A stretch of DNA of 64,000 nt from an uncultured Desulfovibrio sp. (GTDB lineage: Bacteria > Desulfobacterota > Desulfovibrionia > Desulfovibrionales > Desulfovibrionaceae), in assembly GCF_902477725.1 (NCBI RefSeq), contig NZ_CABSIF010000013.1, forward strand, positions 1-64,000, given 5' to 3'. The translations under genes and the position numbers were made by a program. Shown piece by piece: positions 43,190 through 51,977 of the stretch; within the stretch, counting starts at the first letter, position 1, and the number at the start of each line of letters is the position of its first letter. The notes under the pieces were generated by a model. The model did not search any database, had not been told where the DNA came from, and saw only the letters and a program-made list of their open reading frames with translations.

Positions 43190-43378
43190 ATATCCCAGCC
43201 CCATGTTTATTCGTTTGGTCTTCCGCGCGCCGGGCCATGAGCGCCACGGTGTGCAATGTTTTTGCAGCGGGGTTTTCGGGGGTATCTCTGAAAGCCCTGT
43301 TTGTATTTTCGGCGGCAATCCACGCCGCCTGCCCTTGCCGCAGCGCCTGTCTGCACCAAGCCAGCGAGAACAATCGCC

Positions 43379-45892
43379 ATGATGGATCAACAACGTCTGC
43401 ACGAAATAGAGTCGCACTGTACACAGGAAAGCCCGCCCCGTTGCCGGGTGGCCTGTCCCTTTGATCTGGATGTGCGCGCCTTCATGGCCCGTATGGCTGA
43501 GGGCAAGCAGGGGGAGGCCCGCAAGGTGCTTGAGCGGCATTTGCCCCTGCCCGGCATTATTGCCCGCATTTGCGATCACCCCTGTGAAAACGCCTGTCTG
43601 CGGCAGGATCTGGGCGGCAGCCTCGCCATGCATGGGCTTGAACTCTCGTGCATGCTTGCTGTGGGCGCGCAGAGCCGTATGCTGCCCTTGCCGCCAAAAA
43701 AATACCGTATGGCTGTGATGGGGGCCGGGCTTGCCGGGCTTGCGGCAGCCTGGGATCTGTCGCGCAAGGCCTATCCTGTTACAGTCTTTCACTCGGGAGC
43801 GCCGGGCGAATTTTTGCTCAAAGCGTATCCTGCACTGGCGGCAGACAATACGGCGGGCATTGCCAAGAATTTTTTGGCAGAAGACATGGAAGCTCTTGGC
43901 CGCCAGAAGGTCAGTTTTACGCAGGCAACGCTTGATGCCGCGCTGCTGGAAAAGCTGGCTGCGGAGTACGACGCCGTGCTGGTGGACGCCGATGCCCTGC
44001 AGCAGCTTGCACCCGACCTTGTACCAGACGAAGCGCAGGTGGATGCGGAAACCCTGCTCTGGCGGGACAATATCTGCTGCGCTGGCTGGCGCAGCAGCAC
44101 CCCCACAGGCCACACTTTCGCCTCACCTTCGCGTCAGGCGGGGCAGGGGCGGCATGCGGCGCAGACCATGGAGCGTGTGACCAGCGGCGTTTCACTCACA
44201 GCCGCGCGGGACAAATTTCAGGGGCCGCTGCACACCGATGTGACGGGCATAAGCCCAGTGCCGCGTGTGGAACCTGCCGCACAGGCAGCTTGCGGCGAGC
44301 CTCTCTATTCGGCGGAGGAATCCGCGCGCGAGGCGGAGCGTTGCCTGCAATGCCAGTGCATGATCTGCGTGCGCGAATGCGTGTACTTGCAGAAATACAA
44401 GGGCTATCCGCGCCTCTACGCGCGTCAGGTCAATAACAACGCGTCCATCGTCAAGGGGTTGCACACGGCCAATACCCTCATCAACGGCTGCGCCCTGTGC
44501 GGTCAGTGCGAGGAACTGTGCCCGGAGAATTTTTCCATGGCTGAACTGTGCCTCTCCGCACGGGAAGACATGGTGGAACGTGGCTTTATGCCGCCCACGG
44601 CCCACGAATTTGCACTTGAGGATATGGAAAGCGCCTCCGGGCCGGAATGCGCCCTTGTGCTGCCGCCCTTGTTGCCAGTCGCAGAATCCCAGAGCGCTGG
44701 CGCGAATCTGGATGCAAGCGAGCAGTGGCTGTTTTTTCCCGGCTGCCAGCTGGCTGCGGCGCGCGTGGAACAAACGGCGGCGCTTTATGATCTGCTGCGC
44801 GAAAAGCTTGGCAATGGTCTGAAATCCGGCGTGGGCATCATGCTTTCCTGCTGCGGCATCCCGGCGCGCTGGGCCGGAAGAACGGCCCTGTTCAGGGAAC
44901 ATACGGACAAACTGCGCAAGGCCTGGGAGGGTCTGGGCAAGCCGCGCATCATGGCGGCCTGTTCTTCCTGCCTTACGGCCTTGAGGGAAGCCCTGCCGGA
45001 AGCGCAGACCGTTTCCGTGTGGGAAGTGCTGGACGGCTTGCCGTTTGAGGCTCCTTCGGCAGGTAATTCCCTGCCCTCGGTGTTTTCCATTCAGGATCCC
45101 TGCACCGCCCGGCACGATGCGGCATGGCTTGCCGCTGTGCGCAGTCTGGCAGGCAAATGTGGGGCAAAAATTGAAGAACCGCGCCTTTCCGGCGCTTCCA
45201 CAGCCTGTTGCGGTTACGGTGGCCTTGTGTGGTGCGCCCAGCCGGAAACCGCCCGCGCCATGAGCGATCACCGGGCCGCCCAGCTTGAGCACCCCGGCCT
45301 TGCCTCGTGTATCATGTGCCGTGACCGCATGGCGGCCAGCGGCAAGGAATGCTGGCATCTGCTTGATCTGCTGCTGCCAGCGTCGGCCAGGGCGCAGTCC
45401 GGCGCGGCTCAAGGCCCCGGTCTTTCGGCGCGCCGCGCCAACAGGGCTGCCTTGCGCCGCAAACTGCTGGAGAAATACGGCAGCGCCGTTGGACAGCAGA
45501 CCCTGCTTGCAGACACGCCTGAGCAGGAGGGAAAGGGCAGGGTGCTGGTGACGGCGGAAGTGCTGGCGCGGCTGGAAGAGCGGCATATTCTGCTTTCAGA
45601 CGTGGAAGGGGCCGTTGTGGGGGCTGAGACCAGCGGGCATTGGTTTGAAAATCTGGACGACGGGCATCGTCTTGGTTCGTGGCGGCCCAGAAAGGTGACT
45701 TTCTGGGTGGAATACGAAGCGCAGGGCGAGGCCTTTGTCCTGCACGATGCGTGGTGCCACCGTATGGTGGTGCCGGGTTCCGGCGGTCAGGAAGCTGCGG
45801 ATGTCATCAACAGCCACCAGTGCTGCACCGATGGGCAGCGCCCCAACATGTTGGGTGCGCAAAATGGCGGGCAGAGAGGTGAACAGTCATGA
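43379..45892 (+). CDS. Multidomain Fe-S oxidoreductase (GltD-like plus CCG domains)
   Basis: The roughly 838-residue protein joins several redox parts: a GltD-type N-terminal cluster region (CRVACPFDLDVRAF, CDHPCENACL), a Rossmann nucleotide site (MGAGLAGLAAAWDLS, near 115), two ferredoxin-like cluster motifs (CLQCQCMICVREC and CALCGQCEELCPEN), and a heterodisulfide-reductase-like CCG region (LSCCGIPARW, ACCGYGGLVWC). A novel C-terminal domain ends it (SGHWFENLDD, LHDAWCHRMV). The NAD-binding half usually present in GltD is mostly missing. Start is ATG 43379 or 43382. It overlaps the next gene by 4 bases. It may pass electrons to or from the aldehyde oxidoreductase or its maturation enzymes. 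Confidence 0.85.
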   Translation: MMDQQRLHEIESHCTQESPPRCRVACPFDLDVRAFMARMAEGKQGEARKVLERHLPLPGIIARICDHPCENACLRQDLGGSLAMHGLELSCMLAVGAQSRMLPLPPKKYRMAVMGAGLAGLAAAWDLSRKAYPVTVFHSGAPGEFLLKAYPALAADNTAGIAKNFLAEDMEALGRQKVSFTQATLDAALLEKLAAEYDAVLVDADALQQLAPDLVPDEAQVDAETLLWRDNICCAGWRSSTPTGHTFASPSRQAGQGRHAAQTMERVTSGVSLTAARDKFQGPLHTDVTGISPVPRVEPAAQAACGEPLYSAEESAREAERCLQCQCMICVRECVYLQKYKGYPRLYARQVNNNASIVKGLHTANTLINGCALCGQCEELCPENFSMAELCLSAREDMVERGFMPPTAHEFALEDMESASGPECALVLPPLLPVAESQSAGANLDASEQWLFFPGCQLAAARVEQTAALYDLLREKLGNGLKSGVGIMLSCCGIPARWAGRTALFREHTDKLRKAWEGLGKPRIMAACSSCLTALREALPEAQTVSVWEVLDGLPFEAPSAGNSLPSVFSIQDPCTARHDAAWLAAVRSLAGKCGAKIEEPRLSGASTACCGYGGLVWCAQPETARAMSDHRAAQLEHPGLASCIMCRDRMAASGKECWHLLDLLLPASARAQSGAAQGPGLSARRANRAALRRKLLEKYGSAVGQQTLLADTPEQEGKGRVLVTAEVLARLEERHILLSDVEGAVVGAETSGHWFENLDDGHRLGSWRPRKVTFWVEYEAQGEAFVLHDAWCHRMVVPGSGGQEAADVINSHQCCTDGQRPNMLGAQNGGQRGEQS

Positions 45893-46104
45893 GCATGGGG
45901 CCAAACTACGGGCCGGACGGCGGCCAGTGGGTGTGCGGGCGTTGCCACGTTGCCCTTGAGCAGGTGAAGGTTCCGGTTTTTTATCTCAACAGCGCCTTTG
46001 ACGTGTTTTTGCCGCGCTGCCCCAAGTGCGGGCTGACGCAGGTGCCCAAGTCTCTGGCCGAAGGCAAGATGCTTGAGGTGGAAGCACTGCTGGAAGATAA
46101 ATGA
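45889..46104 (+). CDS. Small double-CxxC redox or zinc protein
   Basis: The 71-residue product has CGRC (about 16-19) and CPKC (about 44-47), the arrangement of a rubredoxin-like or zinc-ribbon fold, with aromatic FYLNSAFDVFLPR between. It starts at the ATGA overlap with the gene before and overlaps the next by 4 bases, so it is translationally coupled within the cluster. As I recall, Desulfovibrio homologues are catalogued as a conserved redox protein beside this type of cluster; I could not check this. Confidence 0.85.
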   Translation: MSMGPNYGPDGGQWVCGRCHVALEQVKVPVFYLNSAFDVFLPRCPKCGLTQVPKSLAEGKMLEVEALLEDK

Positions 46105-46979
46105 ACGCACTGTGGGAAAGGCCGGACTTTCGCCGCGCAGCTGGTGACGCATGGCGTCCCGGTGGCGTGGAACTGACGCGCCGCGCCCTTGCGTGGTGCG
46201 CTTCTGGGGGCCTGCTTGCGCCCGGCGGGCTGGTTCTTGACCTTGGCAGCGGGGCAGGGGCGACATTACGCCTGCTTACGCAGATGGGCTACCGCGCCGT
46301 GGGGCTGGACAAATGCGCCGAAGCGGGCTTTCCCAGCGGTGGAAGCCCCTCAGTCAACGCGCCACATAGTGATGATTGTCGCATTGTGCGGGCCGACCTT
46401 GAGCGCCCGCCGCTGGCTGCGGATTCCTGCGACGGCATAGTGTGCGAGTGCGTTCTTTCCTTGTTGCGCAATCCCCTTGCGGCCTTGCGCGCCGCCTGCC
46501 GCGCCCTGCGCCCCGGCGGGGCGATGGTGATCAGCGACCTCATGCTGCGGCCAGGCTATGAACGCCCTGTTAGCTCTGGCTGCTCTGGTACAGGTCCTTC
46601 CCGCTCCGGTTGTTCCTGTTCCGGTCACGCAAGCGGATTGCAGTCAAGCTCGCCCCAATCCAGCCCGCTGAAATCAGAGACGGCTCAAGCCCTTCCGGTG
46701 GAATACACTGCGCCGGGTTCATCGTGCCTTGCGGGTGCGCGGCCTGAATCAGTGTGGCGCGGGCTTGTGGAAGCGGCGGGCCTGCACTTGCTGCACTATG
46801 AGGACAACAGCCGCGCTCTGGTGGAGCTGGCCGCCCGCATGATCTGGTACGGTGATGACGCAACCCGGCCCGCGGCGAATCACGGCAGCAATGGTTGCGC
46901 GTGCGGGGGCGCATCTCCCGACAAAGCTTGGCGAGCCTATGGATACGGTCTTTGGATTGCCCGAAAGGAGACGCTATGA
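46101..46979 (+). CDS. SAM-dependent methyltransferase with Cys/Ser-rich insert
   Basis: The 292-residue protein has the class I methyltransferase fold: VLDLGSGAGATLRLL (motif I, about 46-60), acidic GLDKC, CDGIVCECVLSLL and LRPGGAMVISDL. Between the core and the C-terminal part (about 155-200) lies a Ser/Cys/Gly-rich insert (SSGCSGTG, SGCSCSGHASG). Near the C-terminus a CACGGAS motif recurs in the radical SAM protein two genes downstream. Substrate is unknown. It overlaps both neighbours by 4 bases. Confidence 0.85.
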   Translation: MNALWERPDFRRAAGDAWRPGGVELTRRALAWCASGGLLAPGGLVLDLGSGAGATLRLLTQMGYRAVGLDKCAEAGFPSGGSPSVNAPHSDDCRIVRADLERPPLAADSCDGIVCECVLSLLRNPLAALRAACRALRPGGAMVISDLMLRPGYERPVSSGCSGTGPSRSGCSCSGHASGLQSSSPQSSPLKSETAQALPVEYTAPGSSCLAGARPESVWRGLVEAAGLHLLHYEDNSRALVELAARMIWYGDDATRPAANHGSNGCACGGASPDKAWRAYGYGLWIARKETL

Positions 46980-47440
46980 ATCCCATGATGATGGAATTGC
47001 TACCCCTGGTGCATCAGGGCTATTGTTGCAGCCAGTTACTGCTCCTGCTCATGTTGCAGGCTCAGGACAGGCAGAATCCCGGCGTGGTGCGCGCCGCGCA
47101 GGGGCTGTGCCATGGCATCGGTCAATCGGACGGCCCTTGCGGCCTTTTGACGGGAGGTGCCTGCGCCCTGGCTCTGGTTGCGGGTAAAGGAGCGGAAGAT
47201 GAAATTCCGCATCCCATGCTCACGCCTCTGCTCAATGATTACGCCACATGGTTTTATGACCGCACGGAAGCTTACGGTGGTCAGCGTTGCGGGCAGATTG
47301 CGGCTGGGCTTGGCGCGACTTCCGGCGCTGCGGGCGAGCAGCCAAACCCTGTGGCCTGCGGCGACTTGCTGGCGGAATGCTGGGGAAAAATCATGGAACT
47401 GGTTCAGAGTTACGAGCTGGATCTGACGGAAAAGGCATGA
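46976..47440 (+). CDS. C_GCAxxG_C_C family protein
   Basis: The 154-residue protein matches the C_GCAxxG_C_C family: YCCSQLLL near the N-terminus, GLCHGIG, GPCGLLTGGACALAL, RCGQIAAG and ACGDLL. The five or more conserved cysteines could bind a cluster or metal. Family members often lie beside redox enzymes, with no settled function. AAGGAG precedes ATG 46976, inside the gene before. It ends in an ATGA overlap with the radical SAM gene. Confidence 0.88.
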   Translation: MNPMMMELLPLVHQGYCCSQLLLLLMLQAQDRQNPGVVRAAQGLCHGIGQSDGPCGLLTGGACALALVAGKGAEDEIPHPMLTPLLNDYATWFYDRTEAYGGQRCGQIAAGLGATSGAAGEQPNPVACGDLLAECWGKIMELVQSYELDLTEKA

Positions 47441-48903
47441 CCTTACGCCGCACTCAGAGTCTTTGCCCCGTGTGCCTACGCCGGGTAGAGGCCACTTACG
47501 AGCGATCGGTCAAGGATGCACTCACTGTCGTACTGCGCAAAACCTGCCCGGATCACGGCACGTTCAGTGTCCCCGTATGGCGGGAAGCCAAGCCCGGTGC
47601 AGTTGCCACGCCGCCCTTTGCAGCATGGTCGCGGCCCAAAAGCCCTTCCTACCCGGCCAATCCGCACACGCCCATCCGCGATGGCTGCCCCTTTGACTGC
47701 GGCCTTTGCCCTGCCCACGCACAGCATACCTGCACAGGCCTGTTTGAGGTGACCATGCGTTGCGACATGGCCTGCCCTGTGTGCTATGCATCTGCTGGTT
47801 CCATGTCGAATCAAAGTTTTGAAGAGGCGGGAGACGTGCCGCTGAGCGTGATTGCCGCGCAGATGGATACCCTCAAGGGCGCGTCCGGCCCCTGCAATGT
47901 GCAGATATCCGGCGGGGAACCGACAATGCGCCATGACCTGCCACAGATCATCACGCTTGCGCGGCAACGCGGCTTTGGGCTGGTGCAGATCAATACCAAC
48001 GGGCTGCGCTTGTCGCGCGAGCAGGGTTATGCCCATGAACTGCGCGAGGCGGGGCTTGATTCCGTCTACCTGCAATGGGACGGCGTGCGCGAAAGCAGCT
48101 TTACAAGCCTGCGGGGTAGGGAATGCCTCGATTTCAAGCGCCGCGCCGTGCGCAACTGCGCAGAGGCCGGGCTTGGCGTGGTGCTGGTGGCAACCCTTGT
48201 GCGCGGCGTCAACGATGGTGAACTGGGCGATCTGCTGCGCATGGCGCTGGAACTTGGCCCCGCGGTGCGGGGTCTGCACATGCAACCAGCCGCCTTTTTT
48301 GGGCGCTACCCCTGGAGTTTGGAGGAAGCCCCGCGCCTGACCCTGCCCGAAGTGATGGGCGCGCTTGCCCGGCAGGCGCCGGAAATGGTCAGCCCCAGTC
48401 ACCTGCACCCACCCGGATGTGAGAACGAGCTGTGTTCCTTCAGTGCAGTGTACCGGCGGGTGCAGAAAAACGGCGCACCTTCGCTGGAATGGCTGGCCGA
48501 TGCGGGGCAGTCGTGTTGCTCTCCAGCACCGAGGGCCGCTGGCGCGGAAGTGCCTCCGCCCGCTGAGGACGGGGCGCGTAAGGCCAAGCAGTTTGTGGCC
48601 CTGCACTGGAAGGGCGACAGCGGCGGGGAATCTGCCTGCGCCTGTGGGGGCGCATCTGGCCCTGACTCTGGCAACGCAGGCAACAATGCCAGTGCGGACG
48701 GCTTCAGTCGGTTTCTGGCTCAGGCCGGGGCAGAGCAGCGCTTCACGCTTTCGGCCATGGCCTTTCAGGATGCCCTGAGCCTCGACCTTGACCGCGTGCG
48801 CGGCTGCTGCATCCATGTAGTGCGGCCTGACGGGCGCATGATTCCGTTCTGCCTGCACAACCTCACTGCCAGCGACGGCACGCGCCTGTATGGTGACGCC
48901 TAG
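47437..48903 (+). CDS. Radical SAM protein of the MOP-linked cluster
   Basis: The 488-residue protein has an N-terminal Cys-rich zinc-ribbon-like segment (CPVCLRR, CPDHG, CPFDCGLCPAH), then the radical SAM core: CDMACPVCYA (CX3CX2C, about 108-115), SGGEPTMR, QINTNGLRL and LQWDGV. The C-terminal third (about 310-488) has PPGCENELCS, a Cys/Pro/Gly-rich linker with CACGGAS, and a final RGCCIHVVRPDGRMIPFC. It resembles the MoaA/SPASM-like architecture with auxiliary clusters. I recall related proteins being named TrsS and sometimes being selenoproteins; here the corresponding residues are Cys. Its product is unknown. Confidence 0.88.
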   Translation: MTLRRTQSLCPVCLRRVEATYERSVKDALTVVLRKTCPDHGTFSVPVWREAKPGAVATPPFAAWSRPKSPSYPANPHTPIRDGCPFDCGLCPAHAQHTCTGLFEVTMRCDMACPVCYASAGSMSNQSFEEAGDVPLSVIAAQMDTLKGASGPCNVQISGGEPTMRHDLPQIITLARQRGFGLVQINTNGLRLSREQGYAHELREAGLDSVYLQWDGVRESSFTSLRGRECLDFKRRAVRNCAEAGLGVVLVATLVRGVNDGELGDLLRMALELGPAVRGLHMQPAAFFGRYPWSLEEAPRLTLPEVMGALARQAPEMVSPSHLHPPGCENELCSFSAVYRRVQKNGAPSLEWLADAGQSCCSPAPRAAGAEVPPPAEDGARKAKQFVALHWKGDSGGESACACGGASGPDSGNAGNNASADGFSRFLAQAGAEQRFTLSAMAFQDALSLDLDRVRGCCIHVVRPDGRMIPFCLHNLTASDGTRLYGDA

Positions 48904-50027
48904 TGACAGATGACGTAAATCATCCTTCCATAACAGGTTTCGGCTCCTGCCCGCTTGATCTCTGGCTGGCCCGTCAGTGTGGGGCGCGCAGTTCCGGGGA
49001 GCTGCCCGGCAGGCTGGCGATTGCGCAAACGGCCTTGCTGCGCAGCACCTTGCGGCAGGCCTTGCGTGGGGCGTTTTATGCCAGGCATTTGCGGGAGTGC
49101 GATCTGGATATAACCAGTGTGGATGATCTGGAGCGCCTGCCCTTCACCACTGCGGAAGACCTGCGCCACTGGGGTGATTTTTTGTGCGTTTCTCAGGGGG
49201 ATGTGCAGCGTATGGTCACGCTGCACACGTCAGGCACCACCGGGCAACCCAAGCGGCTTGCCTTTACTGATGCGGATCTGGCCCGCACGCGCGATTTTTT
49301 TGCCGTGGGCATGAGCCAGCTTGTGGGCGCGGGGCAGCGGCTGGCAGTGCTGTTGCCCGGTGCGGAGCGGCCTGACGGCGTGGCCGACCTGCTGCGGCAG
49401 GCTTTGAGCGCGGCGTGTGTGGATGTGCTGGCCCCGCCGCCGGAAGTTCACGCGGTTCCAGCGGCAGATACAGACTCTTGCGCGGAGCCGGGCAAAGCCC
49501 TTGCCCTGTGGCTGGAGCAGGCAAAGCCCCATTGCCTTGTGGCCGCGCCAGCGCAACTCGCCCTTTTGCTGAAGCACTTTCCCCACCGGGGGCCGCAGGG
49601 GCTTGTGGGTATACTCACCAGCGCTGAGCCGCTGGACGATGCGCTTGGGCAGGCTCTGCGCCGGGCGTGGCAATGCGAGATTCTGGATCACTACGGCCTT
49701 ACTGAAACCGCCTATGGTTGCGCGGTGGAATGCCCCGCGCATCAGGGATTTCATGTGCGCGAACTGGACGTTCTGATAGAAATAGTAGATATTTCAGGGC
49801 GTAAAGTATTGGCCAAAGGCGAGGAGGGCGAGGTCGTCATTACCACGCTCCAACGTCAGGCCATGCCCTTGGTGCGATATCGAACCGGTGATGTGGCCTG
49901 TCTGCTGCCAGCCCCTTGCGCCTGCGGCAGCCCTTTGCGCAGGCTTGGCCCTGTGCGTGGCCGCATTGAACGCAAAAACGGGCAACCTCCGCGCATCGTG
50001 CGTCCCGCCAAGGGGCGGGGTGTTTAA
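48903..50027 (+). CDS. PaaK-like AMP-dependent ligase
   Basis: The 374-residue protein is an adenylate-forming ligase of the phenylacetate-CoA ligase type: TLHTSGTTGQPKRL (about 98-111), DHYGLTETAYG and VRYRTGDVA. It is shorter than PaaK (about 430) and the C-terminal lid domain looks reduced. It starts at GTG, sharing one base with the radical SAM stop. It should activate a carboxylate with ATP, perhaps for CoA or amine transfer, in the pathway built by this cluster. I recall Desulfovibrio homologues being catalogued beside the same neighbours (unchecked). Confidence 0.87.
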   Translation: MTDDVNHPSITGFGSCPLDLWLARQCGARSSGELPGRLAIAQTALLRSTLRQALRGAFYARHLRECDLDITSVDDLERLPFTTAEDLRHWGDFLCVSQGDVQRMVTLHTSGTTGQPKRLAFTDADLARTRDFFAVGMSQLVGAGQRLAVLLPGAERPDGVADLLRQALSAACVDVLAPPPEVHAVPAADTDSCAEPGKALALWLEQAKPHCLVAAPAQLALLLKHFPHRGPQGLVGILTSAEPLDDALGQALRRAWQCEILDHYGLTETAYGCAVECPAHQGFHVRELDVLIEIVDISGRKVLAKGEEGEVVITTLQRQAMPLVRYRTGDVACLLPAPCACGSPLRRLGPVRGRIERKNGQPPRIVRPAKGRGV

Positions 50028-50115
50028 CGCCTGATGGCATGTCCCGGCAATGGGCTTATTGCATCTGCTCCATACATTGATTGTTTTCAGCGCAGAAACG
50101 CGAAGAAGAAAGCAC

Positions 50116-51360
50116 ATGAAACCAGCCGTTCTGATTCTTGCCGCAGGCATGGCCTCGCGCATGGGCGCAGCCAAGGCCCTGCTTTCCCTGCCCTCGTTGC
50201 CCGAAGGCGGGCGCTGCTCGGCCCTGAGGGGGCTGGTCAGTCTGTACCGTTCCCTTGGTGTGGAAAATGTGGTGATCGTCAGCGGCTTTCATGCCGAAAT
50301 TGTGGAAGCCGAGGCACTGGCGCAGGGGCTGACCGCAGTGCGGAATCCCGACCCGCAGCGGGGCATGTTTTCATCTGTGCAGACTGGTGTGGAGGCCCTG
50401 TTGAAGGGCGGTTTTGAGGGACAGTTTTTTGTGCAGCCTGTGGATGTTCCGCTGGTGCGGCCCCTGACCATCAGGGCTTTGCTCGACGCCATCGGGCAGG
50501 AAGAGGCCAACCAGGCGGCAGCGCTGGCTGTGAGTGGCAAGGCCGCGCTCATGCCGGTGCTTGTGCCGACATTTGACGACCAGGAGGGGCATCCTCCCTT
50601 GATTCCCATGACTTTGGCCCCGCATATTCTGGCGCATCAGGGGCACAACGGGCTGCGCGGGGCGCTGGAAGGCGCGCCCTTGCGGCATGTACCTGTGGCT
50701 GACGCCCTGATTCTGGAAGATATGGACACCCCCGACGACTATGCGCGCCTGCGCGTGCTGGCCCGTGAGCGGCATACCCTCTCGCCTGTGGAGGCGGAAT
50801 GCCTGCTGCACACGTGCAATGTGCCGGAAAAAGGCTTGCGTCACGCGCGGGCAGTGGGGGCCGTGGCCTGCTGCCTGGCCGAGGCTCTGGCCCATGCGCG
50901 TGAGGCCGCAGGGTATGACGCCGGGGTGGATCCCCGCCTGGCGCTGGCTGGCGGGTTGCTGCATGATATCTGCAAAGGCCAGCCCAGGCATGAGGCTGCT
51001 GCTGGGGAATTTTTGCGGCGGCTGGAATTGCCGGAAATGGCGCGGCTGGTGCAGGATCACCGTGATCTGTCCCTGCCGGAGGACGAGCCGGTCACAGAGC
51101 GCGAATTGGTCTATCTGGCGGACAAGTATTGCTACGGCGGCAACTTTGTGCCCGTGCAGCGGCGTTTTGGCCTCAAACTGGAGGCTTACGCCCAGGATGC
51201 TCCGGCCTGCGAGGCCATCCAGGGGCGGCTTGGTCGCGTCAAGGCGCTGGAAGAGCGCATTGCCCGCGAAATAGGCAAAGAACCCGCCCTGGTGGCGGAA
51301 CGCGCCCTTGTGCGTAATTGCAATGCTGCGCGCGGCACCGCCCGGCGTGAGGTTGCATGA
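50116..51360 (+). CDS. MocA-like nucleotidyltransferase fused to an HD hydrolase
   Basis: The 414-residue protein joins two enzymes. Residues 1-200 are a MobA/MocA-type nucleotidyltransferase (LILAAGMASRMGAAKALL, PVDVPLVRP, GHPPLIPM); LAAG and GHP favour the CTP-using MocA branch, which makes molybdopterin cytosine dinucleotide. Residues 215-400 are an HD domain with an early His (GLRHARAVG) and the HD pair in GGLLHDICKG. MOP-type enzymes need that dinucleotide, so the first half fits the neighbour mop. The HD half could hydrolyse a phosphate or nucleotide intermediate. It is 88 bases after the ligase and overlaps the next gene by 4 bases. Confidence 0.88.
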   Translation: MKPAVLILAAGMASRMGAAKALLSLPSLPEGGRCSALRGLVSLYRSLGVENVVIVSGFHAEIVEAEALAQGLTAVRNPDPQRGMFSSVQTGVEALLKGGFEGQFFVQPVDVPLVRPLTIRALLDAIGQEEANQAAALAVSGKAALMPVLVPTFDDQEGHPPLIPMTLAPHILAHQGHNGLRGALEGAPLRHVPVADALILEDMDTPDDYARLRVLARERHTLSPVEAECLLHTCNVPEKGLRHARAVGAVACCLAEALAHAREAAGYDAGVDPRLALAGGLLHDICKGQPRHEAAAGEFLRRLELPEMARLVQDHRDLSLPEDEPVTERELVYLADKYCYGGNFVPVQRRFGLKLEAYAQDAPACEAIQGRLGRVKALEERIAREIGKEPALVAERALVRNCNAARGTARREVA

Positions 51361-51932
51361 GCGGCATCTGGCTGGTGCGGCACGGCATGTTGCCGCCCAA
51401 TCCAGAGCGACGCATGGTCGGCGCGCGGAATATTCCCTTAAGCTCTGCGGGCCGGGAGCAGATACGCCTCTTGGCGCGGCAGTTCATGCCAGAAGTGCAG
51501 GGCGCGCTTGGCGCGGTCATCTGCTCGGATCTTGACCGCTGCCGCGAGACTGCCGGCATCCTGATGGAGGCATTGCCGCAGGGGCGGCCCCCCCTGCATG
51601 TGGAACCCGGTCTGCGCGAGATTGATCTTGGCCTCTGGCAGGGAATGACCAAGGCGGAAATTGAGCTCGCATGGCCCGGAGCGCATGCAGCGCGCGGGCA
51701 GGATATGGCGCACTTTTGCCCCCCGCATGGCGAAAGCTTCATGCAGGCCCAGCGCCGCGCTCTGGCGGCTGTGGCGCGCTGGAGGAGGTTTTACCCCGGT
51801 GCAACCCTGCTCATGGTTTCGCATGCGGGTATTCTGGGCAGCTTGCTGGCCCACTACCTTGCCCTGCCGCTCAAGGATGTGCTGCGCATACCCCAATACT
51901 ACGGGTGCCGCGCCTTTGTGCCGGAATGGTAG
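51357..51932 (+). CDS. Histidine phosphatase family protein
   Basis: The 191-residue protein belongs to the phosphoglycerate mutase-like phosphatases: WLVRHG at the N-terminus (catalytic His9), CSDLDRCRETAGIL, REIDLGLWQGM and VSHAGILGSLL with the second His. It is close in style to alpha-ribazole phosphatase, which removes a phosphate from a nucleotide-like intermediate. As the last gene of the cluster it may remove a phosphate in the same pathway. Start at the ATGA overlap. Confidence 0.87.
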   Translation: MSGIWLVRHGMLPPNPERRMVGARNIPLSSAGREQIRLLARQFMPEVQGALGAVICSDLDRCRETAGILMEALPQGRPPLHVEPGLREIDLGLWQGMTKAEIELAWPGAHAARGQDMAHFCPPHGESFMQAQRRALAAVARWRRFYPGATLLMVSHAGILGSLLAHYLALPLKDVLRIPQYYGCRAFVPEW

Positions 51933-51977
51933 TCTGCTAGCCGCAACCAGTACTCGCTGGCAGCACTCCCTCTCGCC

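Noticed and set aside
40298..44113. A 1271-codon open frame on the minus strand
   Set aside because: It is antisense to mop and the following gene. High GC and strong codon bias of mop leave the opposite strand free of stops. It has no domain or ribosome site.
47437..48903. Selenocysteine codon in the radical SAM gene
   Set aside because: The frame has no internal TGA, and the cysteine positions are encoded by TGC or TGT.
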